From Strigamia acuminata (lineage: Eukaryota; Arthropoda; Chilopoda; Geophilomorpha; Linotaeniidae), in assembly GCA_949358305.1 (NCBI GenBank), contig OX442314.1, positions 4,841,087 through 4,901,086 on the forward strand: 60,000 nucleotides of DNA. Direction: 5' to 3'. A program made the position numbers and the translations under genes. Under the pieces are notes generated by a model, which searched no databases, was not told the DNA's origin, and was given only the letters and a program-made list of their open reading frames with translations. Below are positions 22,201 to 33,569 of the stretch, piece after piece (the stretch's first letter is position 1; each line of letters starts with the position of its first letter).

Positions 22201-23846
22201 TGGAAAAATGAATTTTTTGATTGGAAAAATGAATTTTTTGATTGGAAAAATGAATTTTTTGATTGGAAAAATGAATTTTTTGATTGGAAAAATGAATTTT
22301 TTGATTGGAAAAATGAATTTTTTGATTGGAAAAATGAATTTTTTGATTGGAAAAATGAATTTTTTGATTGGAAAAATGAATTTTTTGATTGGAAAAATGA
22401 ATTTTTTGATCGAAAAAATATTTTTTTTGATCGAAAAAATATTTTTTTTGATCGAAAAAATATTTTTTTTTTTCGGGAAATGAATTTCTGACATCGGATA
22501 AATTAATTTCTGATCGAAAAAATGATTTTCTGATCGGAAAAATGAATATTTGATCGGAAAAATGATTTTTTGATCGGAAAATGTATTTCTGACATCGGAA
22601 AAATGATTTTTTGATCGGAAAAATTGATTATTTTTCTCAAAATATTATATTCTTTTTAAATTAAATTAATTTTTTTGACAGGTTATTGACGGTTTCCTAA
22701 TCAAACAAACGAAAAACGTATCTGAATCGGTCACTTTCCTCACAATCATGACCCGCTACCTCCAAAGTTTATACTCCGTAAGAAATGCACAATTTAACTC
22801 ACCATCCAAAAAATAACAAAAAATAACAAAATCCATTCAGACTAAAACTCTGAAAAGTTGTTCCAAGGAAATGGCAGCAACCAAACCCATCACATCAAAC
22901 TTATTCATGACCTTCGAAGAATTCAACACTTCATCCATGAAAAATAAGGTGAAAATTAAAAATTATTAACAAAATGAACGATTTTAATTTCCATTGGTTT
23001 ACACAGGACCTGACCGTTCGTGACGTATTCGTCAAACAACTTTTACAGTTACAGGGCCTTTCTATTGACAAAGCCGTAGCAATCATCGAGAAATATTCTA
23101 CTCCATCCAGGTGTTTTATTTTTACAAATAATTGTACAATCCTCACAAATTCGACTGTAAATTAATCATTAGTTGTGGGCAGTGTTGTTTAATTAACGTT
23201 TCTGGTGCAGTTTTTACTGGTTTTTCATTTGGCATTTTATAGCGAAAACATCGATTTTATGGCTAAAAACATCGATTTTATGGCAAAAACATCGATTTTA
23301 TAGCAAAAACATTGATTTTATAGCCAAAAACATCGATTTTATAGCTAAAACATTGATCTTATATCCAAAACATTGATTTTATAGCTAAAAACATCTATTT
23401 TATAGCTGAAAACATCTATTTTATAGCTAAAAACATCTATTTTATAGCTAAAAACATCTATTTTATAGCCAAAACATCGATTTTATAGCTATACACATTG
23501 ATCTTATAGCAAAAACATCGATTTTATAACTAAAAACATCGATTTTATAGCGTTTTTGATGATCAGAAACAATTCAGAAAAATTCTAACTCATTTTGTAA
23601 TTTTTTTTTAGTTTAATCGAAGCTTACAAGCAATGCGAGTCTGAAAAGGAAAAAGAAAATCTGCTTTCAAATTTAAAATTCGGACTAAACAAAAGGTATC
23701 GGGAAAAATAAAATGCGTAATTTTAGATTTTAATATTTAAAAAAATAAATCGAATATTCAAACAATTCCAAATTGCTTGCAGAAACGTCGGGCCTCTCAT
23801 AAGCAAAACTTTTTATCGTTTTTACACACAATCATCATTGGTTTGA
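16254..23846 (+). CDS. MUS81: Crossover junction endonuclease MUS81, 16 coding exons
   Basis: MUS81 is the catalytic subunit, with EME1-type partners, of a nuclear endonuclease cutting stalled forks and recombination intermediates. Exons: 16254-16464, 16545-16601, 16659-16843, 17521-17601, 17664-17752, 17813-18055, 18098-18171, 18228-18395, 19602-19707, 19769-20009, 20070-20177, 22682-22777, 22841-22948, 23007-23110, 23612-23695, 23783-23846. Phases agree and give about 672 residues (human 551). An N-terminal helix-hairpin-helix ([19 protein letters not shown]) is followed by a winged helix (about 152-220), a repeat-bearing linker, and the ERCC4 nuclease core: D398, GD 433-434, and the ERK motif E465-R466-K467 with D471. 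A C-terminal helix-hairpin-helix ([18 protein letters not shown]) closes it. Active-site residues are intact. Exon 4 could end at 17598 instead. A possible poly(A) signal, ATTAAA, is near 23905. Confidence 0.96.
16844..17520 (+). repeat. MUS81 intron 3, 20-bp minisatellite
   Basis: The unit CGCTGAAAATGCAATTTTAT (variants TGG or CGG for CGC) runs from about 16915 to 17415, about 20 copies with a few insertions of GCATTGAAATGTGCAATTTT. The intron ends in a polypyrimidine tract, TTATTATTATTTTCAG. Confidence 0.92.
17883..17966 (+). repeat. In-frame 21-bp minisatellite inside MUS81 exon 6
   Basis: Four 21-bp units encode a seven-residue repeat, residues 232-259: [29 protein letters not shown] serine-rich stretch follows. 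It lies in the poorly conserved linker after the winged helix, so expansion there would keep frame and domain structure. Confidence 0.9.
18396..19601 (+). repeat. MUS81 intron 8, 30-bp and 51-52-bp tandem arrays
   Basis: From about 18735 to 19030 a 30-bp unit (TTTTTCCATGCAAAAATGCA plus an AAAACTGAA-like part) repeats. From about 19030 to 19510 a 51-52-bp unit containing TTTGAATTAATACAC and TTTTTCCATGCAAAAATG repeats about nine times in two linked variants. In one, CATTATTTTT always occurs with GGAAAAA. In the other, ATCATTTTT occurs with GCAAAAA. Frames on both strands here are repeat artefacts. Confidence 0.9.
20178..22681 (+). repeat. MUS81 intron 11, giant 21-bp minisatellite in two blocks
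   Basis: The core of the unit is TTTTTTGATTGGAAAAATGA; the period is 21 bp. Block 1 (about 20327-21870) has about 72 copies, nearly all identical. Block 2 (about 22095-22410) has about 15. Each block ends in the same degenerate stretch (GATCGAAAAAATATTTTTTT, CGGGAAATGAATTTCTGACA, CGGATAAATTAATTTCTG), at 21861-21935 and 22448-22520. That suggests duplication of an array end. Since 21 is a multiple of three and no unit frame has a stop, long frames open on both strands. They are not genes. Confidence 0.97.
23111..23611 (+). repeat. MUS81 intron 14, about 21-bp minisatellite
   Basis: From about 23235 to 23560, units like TATAGCTAAAAACATCTATT repeat with a 21-bp period (20 where one A is missing), about 15 copies. 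Confidence 0.9.
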
Positions 23847-23949
23847 AGATATCGTAGGAAACAAACTATTTTTAAAATAATTAATTGATGTAAATATTTT
23901 TAGAATTAAAATAATTAAACACAAACAAACCGAAAAACAAAATCTTACA

Positions 23950-25860
23950 AAATGGCCACAGGAGGTGGCGCCATCTTGATTTCGTCATGTGAACTAATTT
24001 TGGGCAAATTCAAAAACGACCTAATTTCGAAAACATCAAATATCTCGAAAATCAGAAACTTCAGACAACAAAAAAATCATTTTTTGTTCCTTTTCACCGG
24101 CAGATACACGAAAAGAAAAGCGAACGAACATTTGACGGGACTCGCCTCGCATCTCGGCCGAGCTTGATGCGCCACGCGCGGCTGATGCTAACACTGATTA
24201 CCGTACATCGAGATCCGCCGCGCTAACTCTCGTTTATATCAAATTAATTAACTGGCTTTAATTGAATTAATCTTGATGGCTATTTTCCCAAGATTAGATG
24301 TTAAACCAGCAATTAAATTATCTTGTCACGTCGTGTTTGCATTTTAGATCGATTACACATCGGATTTTTAACCAAACACGAGAAAGTCGATGAACCAAAA
24401 TGACCTTATTTTTATTTTTATTTTTAATAATAACAAATAAAAACTCTTATGACATTTTGGACCATAGAACGACTCATGGACTAAATATATACAGCTTTTC
24501 GTAGCCAAAAATCGTGGGGAGACATCTTGCAGAAAATGCATTTTTAGGACTAAAAATGGATTTTAGACTAATGAAGTGGGTTATTTAAGGGCAAAAGTAA
24601 ATTATAGACGGAATAATAATCAATATTTTAGATGAAATAATAAATCTTTTAATAATAATAAAATGTATTTATGTGTAAAAATGTATTTTTAAAGCGCAAA
24701 AATGTATTTTTTAAGCGCAAAAATGTGTTTTTTAAACGAAAAAATGGATTTTTTGTCGAAACTTTACTTTTTTAATCTAATATTCCTTTTTTTTGGTCTA
24801 AATTTTTTTTTTTTTGTATAAAATTCTTTTTTTGGTCTAAAATTCTTTTTTTTTGGTCTAAAATTCTTTTTTTTTACTAATTTTTTTTTTTTGGTCTAAT
24901 ATTTATTTTTTAACCTCAAAAATTCATTTTTGGACCTCAAAAATTCATTTTTGAACCTCAAAAATGAATTATTGCCCCTAAAAATTGATTTTTGCGCCAA
25001 AAATTGAATTTTTGCACCAAAAATTGAATTTTTTAAACGAAAAAAATAAATTTTAGACAAAAATTGAATTCTTAAACGCAGAAATAGTTTAAAATCCACT
25101 TTTCACTCATTTTATCTAAAAAAATAAATTCTAATTTCTTCAGAGTCCCTCCGTTACAAGCGCAGGGCCCGTGCCCCGCGCCCCGTGCCCCTTATAGCCT
25201 CAACCCGGCCCCATCCCAACTGCTCAAACCGAAATCGCGTGACTGTCGTGTCGAAAAGTATTTGAACTTGTTCGCCAAGAATGTAGCAAACCCGACTTCC
25301 GCTTGACGTATGAATAATAAGCCAACGATAATGGAATTGATATTGATTATAACCGCAAATGCAGATTAGTCGTTAAGATTCCCAGCATTTAATAGCGCGT
25401 TAATTAGCACGACACTTGAGAACAAAGGAGCCTCGTTCTCGCGCAGCCCCCGCCCGCGCCGCGCCGCGCCATTCCATTCAGCCTCGTTTTGACATTGAAT
25501 TTATGGCGACTTTTATTTGAATGTCGTTCAAGCTTCGTCCCGTCGAATCTGTTAATGAGTCTGAAATTTTATTATCTCCAATCGATTTTTTCTACTCTTT
25601 CCTTATCTCTCCCACCATTTCTTTTTAATGTCTTATTTGCACTCGCTGCGCCATGACCAATTTGACAGTTTATTTCATCTTTTTGTTGCTCGTCTTATCT
25701 CCCATGATTTGTTGCCAAGTTGTGCACTTGACTGATATGCAAATTAGCCCACATCACACAGTGCAGATAAAACAAGGGCTTTTATCACGTTAGTTAATCG
25801 TGCTTTATCGTGTTGGCCCAATTGTGCGTTTACTTCTTCGGGGCTGGACTGGGAACAAAT
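23950..25860. promoter_or_regulatory. Intergenic region with enhancer-like non-repetitive blocks
   Basis: Three unique blocks stand out. 24110-24370 has TTAATTAA, TTTAATTGAATTAATC and other homeodomain-type sites. 25290-25560 has TTGATATTGATTATAACC, GTTAATTAGC and an AACAAAGGAG SOX-like site beside a GC-rich run. 25690-25830 has ATGCAAAT, AGATAAAACAAGGGC and TTAATCGTGCTTTATCG. Between the first two (24530-25110) is a degenerate A/T-tract repeat with partly 20-21 bp spacing, such as CCAAAAATTGAATTTTTGCA. No exon was recognised. Confidence 0.35.
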
Positions 25861-27300
25861 TTAGTACCGGGAAATCTGGACATGTCGGGCCGCGGGAACA
25901 ATGGGAAATCTGGATAGGTTAGGCCATAACAAAGGGAAAAACCCGTCGGGCCAGTCTGGCACAGCCGATGTTTTGATCTATGGGCCAGGATAGGTCCAGA
26001 ATTATCACTTGGGCTCCATTAAGCGGTCCCTACAGGGTCATTTTAAGACCTTCGTAAAGCACTTTGATTTGTAGGGGTTTGTAGGGATTTGAGTGGCCAC
26101 TGCGGGTCGTAAGTGAGTACGACATGAATGTAAGGTTAAACCGACCACGTGACCCATTGGGCTCACGCCCAGTGTGTGACGGGTCGGTTGCCGGTGCGGT
26201 GTGCATTCGTGGCACCCCTGCAACGGGTAACGGGATTCCCCATACCCCTAGACAACATAATAAAGGCAAACCAACCAATATTAGGGAGTCTCCGTTATTT
26301 TACGTGAGTATGCGTCCCACACCAGAGTAATTAGTCCCCTAATTGCCCTGGCGAAGACCATAGCAGTCACAACGTGTGCCAGTCTGTCACACCAGATCAG
26401 TTTTACGTTGCGTCAACATGCCAGAAAGTTAATTTTTTATGTCACAGAATATATCTCGCAGACATTCCAAGACTGGAAAGAAATTTGTGAGGACCAGTTT
26501 TTTCTGTAGGCAAAATTTCTGTGGGCAGACTGGTTTCCTACGTAGGAAACTGCTTATGAGTACTAAGCTTTAGTGGGGAACTGTGCTCCCAGAAGTAGCT
26601 AGTTCATCAATGGGGCAAAGGGTTGCCACGTGTCTGCAGTTAAGTCTTTACAGAAAGCTTCAAGGCAACCATGTCTAAGGATGCATTTAAGCTGGAACTC
26701 TCCGGAATGCGATCTTAGTAAAACATTTGGAAATTGTTTAATACTGCGAGTGGATGCAGGGGATGCCTAAATAGCGACAGATGCACAACACTGGTTTATT
26801 GATTACTGTATTAGACCTTTATTCAGTTGTCTAGGGGTCAGATTCTTATGTCTTTTTTCATTGTTTATGATACAGCAATGTAGCATGTCTGTGACCAATA
26901 GGCTGACCGTGCAGTTAAGGTTAACTGGTCGCTTTGCCCTTGTTCATCAGAATTGGGTCCCTAATTCATTTGTTCCTCACGGTCCTGGAAATGGCATATC
27001 GACACATTCCCTAAGTATCAGCATGGTGAACAAGAGTGGAGGAAAAGCAGAAGTTGGTTCTGCCAACACCAAAGACCTGAGCCGTCAGGTGGGCCGACCG
27101 CAGTGCATGGCAGTGACAGAAGACAAGAACCAAACTGGCCCTCTGGTTGCTTTGCTGCAACTCATTTAGTTAGGGAGCAGTGACCCCTAGACAAACAATA
27201 AATGCCACAAACCTCTTCCATCGAGGTGTGCGTCCATCACTTCCGAAGTGTATTACCGCAAAGCCTGCAAGAGCTAGGTGTCTGTGCTTTTATAAGATGT
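25860..27300. other. Intergenic, degenerate; no gene recognised
   Basis: It begins with a GGGCTGGACTGGGAACAAAT-like phrase often seen in dispersed repeats. Open frames up to about 100 codons (for example 26861-27169) show no domain, splice context or composition that I would accept as coding. AATAAA motifs near 26259 and 27199 both follow a CCTAGACAA phrase, so the two points may be related repeat copies. Confidence 0.3.
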
Positions 27301-28014
27301 TAGCGGAAAAGCCGCTACTCTAATAACAATTTCAATCGACTGCGCCAACACGACAAAAAACCACAATGCCCTAGGTGGATCCTCCATCTATCGAGCACTC
27401 TGGTGGTGAAACATTGCACGAGGCTGATGCAACTCCGGAAAAGGTGAGTCAGCAGTAAACTCCCAAAATTAATTATTGATTTGATTGCAATTATCATGAG
27501 ATCATTTAATGCTCTCATGGCTGATAGATGAATGTGCACAAGTGTTTTTAAGTGGCAAATTTCCAATTGAAAATGTATTGGATTTTCATTGATCTGCATA
27601 ATTTAAAGTGAAAATCAATTGATGAGGGCCCAGAGTGCATCTCAGCACATTGCAGCCTCCAAGAGCAAAACTTTTGCATCAGGTTGTAAATTCTCATTTT
27701 GCTCTTGATGAAATGTTTGCAATTTATCACGCAAATTTCTCATCTAATGCATTTTCTCTGCCCATTATTCCTATCCACTAAATGGCACTTTATTATCTTT
27801 CTTTATCTTGCCTGTGCAGGAGACCCCTATTTGCATACTTTTTCTGCCAATATGCTAAGAACCTTTGTTGGGGAAAATAATCTGTATAAATAATGTGCAG
27901 ATTTTGACACCAGAAGAAACTTGAGCAATTCTTTATTCTGCACTTTTGGTTTGCGGAATACAAAACATCAGTTTTGACTTTTGGTCAAATTTTGGTTGAT
28001 TGGCTCCACGTATT

Positions 28015-28240
28015 GTGTTGTTGAACGCGTGATATATGACATGACCTTGATCGGTCAGTGGGTTTAGTGCGTTAAAAAGAAAGACCAAAGAGCATTGTTT
28101 GTGTTATATAAGTTGTAATTAGTTGTTACGTCGCTTTGGGTTGCTTAGCGACGTCCTGTTGTTGTGCAATGGCGGCATGTATGAGCTGTGTGAATACAAT
28201 GGACGATGGTAGCAGAGGATGGTTTCGATCCATCGGCCTA
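28015..28240 (+). mobile_element. Probable LTR end with initiator-Met primer-binding site
   Basis: A TATA-like GTTATATAAG (about 28105) and a small dyad (CGTCGCT...AGCGACG) lie in a stretch ending GTGTGAATACAATGGACGA. At 28207-28238 comes TGGTAGCAGAGGATGGTTTC, then GATCCATCGGCC, complementary over about 32 nt (one mismatch, from memory) to the 3' half of metazoan initiator tRNA-Met including its CCA. This is the standard primer for many retroelements. No internal coding region follows, so it is a remnant. Confidence 0.5.
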
Positions 28241-28929
28241 GTGGGAAGGTTGTTGGAAATCGTCGGATTGACGCAAACAATAATCAGCAAGGGTTAAGAG
28301 GTTAGGGGTTGTCCATAAATTACGTAACACAAATTTTTGAATTTTTAGACCCCGTCCCCCTCTGTAATAAGGTCGTAACAAAACGTCCTCTCTATTAATT
28401 ATTCTATTATTAAATTAATGTTAATGTTATTTGAAGAAACTCTTATAATTTGAGTTGAGTGAAGAGTTTTCCGTGATACATTTACATCGCTCGGTCGGGG
28501 TGTAAGTCAAATCCCCCCGTCGTAACAACTCGTGACAAAGTTTTGGGATAGTGAGTGTAGAAAAATGGTTTTGCATCTTTAATGTTGAGCAATTAAATTG
28601 GATCAGTTGTCAGCTCAGTTGACATTAACAAGGTGGAATTACAAGGCTGGTTTTGGGTTGGTTTTTGGTTATTCATATTTCTGTTTGCAAATGGATCAAA
28701 GTTAATTGATTAGAATTGTGTGCTGCTAATGTGAGGGGAATGGACACAAATTCTCCAATATAATTTTTTTTTTAATATTTATATTTCAAGTTCAGTGGTA
28801 TTTATGCACCAATTGTTTTGTGTAATTGCAGAACTTGATGATTGTTTTTTTTGGTATGTCTGGTAAATTGTTTGCAAAAATTGACCTCTGGGCTGAAAAA
28901 TAATGCAGTTTAATGCTCAAATAATGAAA

Positions 28930-29420
28930 GTTTTAGGCTGACAAATGGAATTCTATTCCAAAAGAAGCATTGCTGTGGCTAAAAGTGCAATTTAGGAGCA
29001 TAAAATCAAAATTTTAGGCTAAAAATAAAAGTTTTAGGCTACAAATCAAAGGTTTAGGCTTAAAAATCAAAGTTTTAGGCTTAAAAATCAAAGTTTTAGG
29101 CAAAAAAGTATAAATTCTAGGCTGAAAAATGCAATTCTAGTCTAAAAAAACATTTGTGGCAAAAAGTGCAATTTAGGAGCATAAAAATGCAAGTTTTATG
29201 CAGAAAAATCAAACTTTTAGGCTGAAAATCAAAGTTTTAGGCCAAAAAATACAAATTCAAGGCTGAAAATCAAAGTTTTAGGCCAAAAAATACAAATTTA
29301 AGGCTGAAAATCAAAGTTTTAGGCCAAAAAATACAAATTCTAGGCTGAAAAATACAATTCTAATCCAAAAAAGTATTTCTGTGGCCAAAAATGCAATTTA
29401 TAAGCAAAAAATGGAGTTTC
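28930..29420. repeat. 21-bp and 41-bp tandem repeats
   Basis: AAAAATCAAAGTTTTAGGCT repeats at about 21-bp spacing near 29040-29100. A 41-bp unit (GGCTGAAAATCAAAGTTTTA then GGCCAAAAAATACAAATT) repeats about three times from 29220 to 29345. The rest is degenerate. Confidence 0.75.
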
Positions 29421-29711
29421 ATACCCATTAGGCAAAAAAATCCATTTATAACTTAAAATTTTTATTTTTATTTTAATTAAATAAATATTTCCTCTTGCAT
29501 CAAAGGAAATGCACAAAATTTTACTTAAACACATTAAATGGTCCAATTTTTTTCCCAAACAATGTTGTTTACAATTTTTGTAAAACAAAATCAATGGCAT
29601 TTCTATAAATTTTCTATGAGCACAGTTCATTATTACTATTATTATTATTATTTTCCTTTTTTGTAAAAGAGGTGATAAATTATAATTTACAGTTCCATAT
29701 ATTAATTTTTA

Positions 29712-31060
29712 TTATAGTTCGGACCTAATTACAGGATACGCTCGTTCTGGATTTGTTTGAGAAACAACCTTAATAGTTGAATGGCCTTTTGAATCAATAA
29801 AAACCGTTTCCATAATTGACAAGTATCCAACTCCAGCCAATGTATTTAATGACACGTTAGCATACACTCTCTTCGAGTTCCTATTAAACCAAATACCATT
29901 AAAATTACAATTGATTTTGTTGTTATGTTCCTAAAAGAAGGAATGTTACATGCAAGGAACGACTTTGATTAAGAATTGATTTTATTGAACAAACAGAGGT
30001 GTTTATATACCCAAAAATTTTCCTAATTTTCCTAAATTTTTCTAATTTATCTTAAATTTTTTAATATTTTCTAAATTTTTCAACTTTTTTCTAAATTTTT
30101 CAACTTTTTTCTAAATTTTTCAACTTTTTCCTAAATTTTCCTACTTTTTCCTGGTTTTTCTTAACTTTTTCTAAATTTTCCTAAATTTTCCTAAATTTTT
30201 CTGAATTTACCTAAATTTTCCTGAATTTTTCTGAATTTTCCTGAATTTTTCTAAATTTTTCTGAATTTCTAAATAATACATTTTTCCTAATTTTTTCTAA
30301 ATTTTCCTAAATTTTCCTAAATTTTCCTAAATTTTCCTAAATTTTCCTAAATTTTCCTAAATTTTCCTAAATTTTCCTAAATTTTCCTAAATTTTCCTAA
30401 TTATTCCTAATTATTCTAATTTTTCTTAAATTTTTCTAATAATTCCTAAATTTTTCAAGTTTTTCCTAATTTTTCCTACTTTTTTCTACTTTTTCTTAGT
30501 TTTCCTAATTTTCCTGAATTTTCCTGAATTTTCCCATATTTTCCTGAATTTTCCCGAATTTTCCCATATTTTCCTGAATTTTCCCAAATTTTCCCAAATT
30601 TTCTTAAATTTTCCTAAATATTTCTAATAATTTTTTCTTAAATTTTTAGAAAATATTTCTAAACAATTCATTTTTCCTAACAATTTTTTCTTAAATTTTT
30701 AAAAAAATATTCCTAAATAATTCATTTTTCCTAATTATTTTTTTAAAAATTTAGAAAATATTTCTAAAAAATTCATTTTACCAAAAACCTTCCAAAAAAA
30801 AACCCTTCCCTTAAAAACATCCAATTTCTTATTTACATTTTAGACATCTCCAGACCACTTCAGTCGACTCCCCACCTGACAACTCCAAATAAAAGAAGAA
30901 AAACACTGAAACTTACACCATGAACACTACTGGGTATTGTGAAATACACTTGCATAGCTTGACACTCAGCTTGAAAAATCACCTTTTTTATATATTTTAT
31001 TCCAGATCCACCAGAAAATCCCCATGAATGGAATCTTGTTGGAATATAAATGAGAAGCAT
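29712..31060 (-). CDS. Candidate two-exon gene, small membrane-anchored or secreted protein of unknown family
   Basis: Exon A (31060-30917, possibly extending upstream) starts MLLIYIPTRFHSWGFSGG and ends at a consensus donor, CATGGT/GTAAGT. Exon B (29930-29712) follows TTCTTTTAG and runs 72 codons from EHNNKINCNFNGIWFN, through VYANVSLNTLAGVGYLSIME, to QTNPERAYPVIRSEL and a TAA that overlaps an AATAAA. The phases match (0/0), giving about 120 residues. The frame upstream of the Met (RIFGGVICLMLLIYIP) is hydrophobic, like a signal anchor, so the true start may be earlier or in another exon. An N-glycosylation site (NVS) is present. I do not recognise the family. The intron is a repeat array, as in the neighbouring genes. 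Confidence 0.45.
29931..30916 (-). repeat. 10-bp and 20-bp tandem repeat in the intron of the candidate gene
   Basis: ATTTTCCTAA (10 bp) is repeated exactly about 11 times at 30295-30405. A 20-bp form (TTCTAAATTTTTCAACTTTT) sits at 30065-30130. Degenerate 10-11-bp forms fill 30000-30780. Confidence 0.9.
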
Positions 31061-31398
31061 CAAGCAAATTACTCCACCAAAAATGCGAATATTAAAATTG
31101 TACCTGCATCTCTCTTGATCGATACTATGTTAACTTAAGGCTGAATTCACAAATATTTACTCCATTCCACTTAAAAAACAAAAAAAACAACAAAAAAATC
31201 CTGTTTACATCCCATGATGCATTTTTTCTTTTCTTTTTTCCATGTTCCAACGACTCCGATAGACTGCGCGAAGCCGACCGGGGATTTTTCTACAAGTGTC
31301 GCAAATTACCCACTCACAACAAATCAATGTGCTTCTCCTTTCTCTCTAATTAAACCACACATGGAAACTTAACGCAGTCATAAATTTGGCAACCACAA

Positions 31399-31712
31399 TA
31401 CCGTACTGCCTCGATTTAACGCCGGGGCGTTTATTTACTTTTCCAAGTCGACCCCTCCGGCGATTATTCAAAGCCCGGCGATTATTCGCGCCGGGCGTCT
31501 AACGAAAAAAAAAGGTTTTTTTACTGCCGCCACCCAATCATTTACGTTAAATTACCGTATATTCGTCTAAAAAACGTTTAAAACCGGCGTTTAAACAAAC
31601 CCGGCGTTTATTTAAGGCCGGCGTTTATTGCCTTTTCGTTCTGAGTTTGCCCGGCGTTTAATCAGGAGCCGGCGTTTAGATACGACCGGCGTTAAATCAA
31701 GGCAGTACGGTA
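31399..31712. mobile_element. MITE with 27-bp TIRs and repeated CCGGCGTTTA motifs
   Basis: The ends TACCGTACTGCCTCGATTTA.. (31399-31425) and their complement (31686-31712) match 26 of 27. CCGGCGTTTA or GCCCGGCG motifs recur at least eight times inside. The ACTGCCTCGATTTAACG pattern and TA at the ends resemble pogo/mariner-type MITEs. 314 bp, no frame. Confidence 0.75.
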
Positions 31713-32489
31713 TCATAATGGACCTCGTTTAAATCGATGATTATTCGAAAGCACAAACGGGCTTTGTCGCCGTGCCGGAGGGCCGGATTCCTGGAACGTC
31801 GCATTTGTCGAGAATGTTTTCATTAATCAAGAACAGAAATTAAATCCTACACATATTTCATTACAAATTTAATTTCACAAATTTTAACACCAGATGGACA
31901 CACCGGTTGTCATTGTTGGTGGCAGCAGGGAAACCATTTTATGATTTTATTTAAATTTTGGATTTGTCTACCAAAAACACGTATAAAAACGTAAAATCAA
32001 GCGAAAGATAGTTTCCCCGAATTCCCGTAGCGATTTCGAGGCTTGTCGAACTCAAAACAAAATGGCGGCTAAGCTCGATCTAAGTGGCCGTCACGAATAA
32101 TTCGTATTTAAGAAATTGTTTTTGTCTAAGGGGTTTTTATTGTTTGGTTTAGTTTCACTTAGTTTTATTTTTTCTACCGGTTCGTGCAATTCGATGTTGC
32201 AAGTTGCAATAATTTGATTTGAGATGAATTTTGATGATGAGGTGGCGGCGTGGTGGCAGTGCGCACTTTCTTTTTCTCTTCATCCACATATCGAATTTGT
32301 GGTACTTTGCAAGCGCCTTCTCTTGAATACTGACTACAAATGCCTCGCCAATATGAGATGAATAAATATTTCCCACTGCGAACTCCAACCGATCATATTT
32401 GCATTGAAAAACTGCCAAAAAAACACACCCAAAACCCCCAAATAAAACCCAAAAACAAAAACAAAGCACATCTGCATACCTAATTATGC

Positions 32490-33400
32490 TAAACGCGAAT
32501 CTCACGCGACAATTTCTGACGTCATTAAACGGATCGATGCGAACCTCGCCCAGAGTGCAGAGTAGCGACACCCGTGGCGAAGCGCGCAAGCCGACGTAAC
32601 AAGTCGCGGCTCGCTGCAGCACATCGACGGCAGCTTCCGATGATTCCGGACGATTTGCGACGAGTGCGTCCAAATGTGATGATCCGAGACGCGGTTTGAT
32701 GAAACGAACCGAACCCCGAGTAGGTAAGTACGTGACATTTGCTTAATCCATCAGCGCTTTGCTCCTCGCCCACTAAACCCAACCACACGGCGCTCGCGCA
32801 CGAAATCGAGGCCGATAGCGACCACGAGCACCAGCCGAAGCCGGCCAAGGCCGCGCGGCTCCCGCGATTAGGCTTAACGCCTTAAACCTCGTGTTATTCA
32901 CGTTTTGTTTGTTTAATTCGCGCTTCGAAAAAAATCGGGCGGCCAAACCAGGTGAAAACACGCGCGGGGGAACTCGTGGGAGCGTCGTAGGTCGTTAGGC
33001 TTATTTGCGTTAGCCTCATTTGCGTGTTTTTAATGTTGGCAGTTAAATAGTGAAACGGCCTCTGCCGACATTAGGACGCATATTTGTGCCGACTGCGTGT
33101 AGTGTTGTCGGCGCGGCATATTTCGCCCTGTCTGTCGTGTTGTGTCGCCGGATTTATTGATCAATCATTGTAATGTGGGCAATGTATAATGAAGCGTCGT
33201 TTTAATTGACGAATTATTCAAACACGGGGCGCCCGACTCGCTCAATTATTTATTTATTCGGCCGCCATTTTGCGATTGTTGCGAACACAAAACAATAACA
33301 ACAATAACAAAGATGGCGGGGTTGGAATGTCGTTTGGTCGATTTTTGGCGGATAAGACGAGATTAATCGCGATAGATTACACGGATCAATGGGCCAAGTG
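32490..33400. promoter_or_regulatory. CpG-rich region, candidate promoter
   Basis: GC-rich sequence includes ATGACGTCA-like (32516-32524, plus-strand TGACGTCATT), GCCGCCATTTTG and AAGATGGCGG (YY1-type) and several AACAATAACAA (SOX-type) sites at 33285-33315. Overlapping frames up to 172 codons cross the island on the minus strand in three phases, as GC bias would produce. No start or splice choice is convincing. It shares GACATTTGCTTAAT (about 32734) with the hairpin cluster at about 1991. Confidence 0.45.
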
Positions 33401-33569
33401 AGTCAGTGAGCTGAATTTCAATTGTTTTGTCAACAGTATTCGAGTCACGTGACCCGATTCAACATGTGTGATTGGCTGCATTGGGGGTCGGGTGGGGTGG
33501 GGTGGTTATTTCAATTTGTGACCACCATTTTGGTTTATTTGGAAATCTAGCGCTTCAAAACATGAGTTT

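Noticed and set aside
32155-32961. Four overlapping minus-strand frames in the CpG island
   Set aside because: Overlap in several phases, no domain, no consistent splice pattern; typical of GC-rich non-coding DNA.
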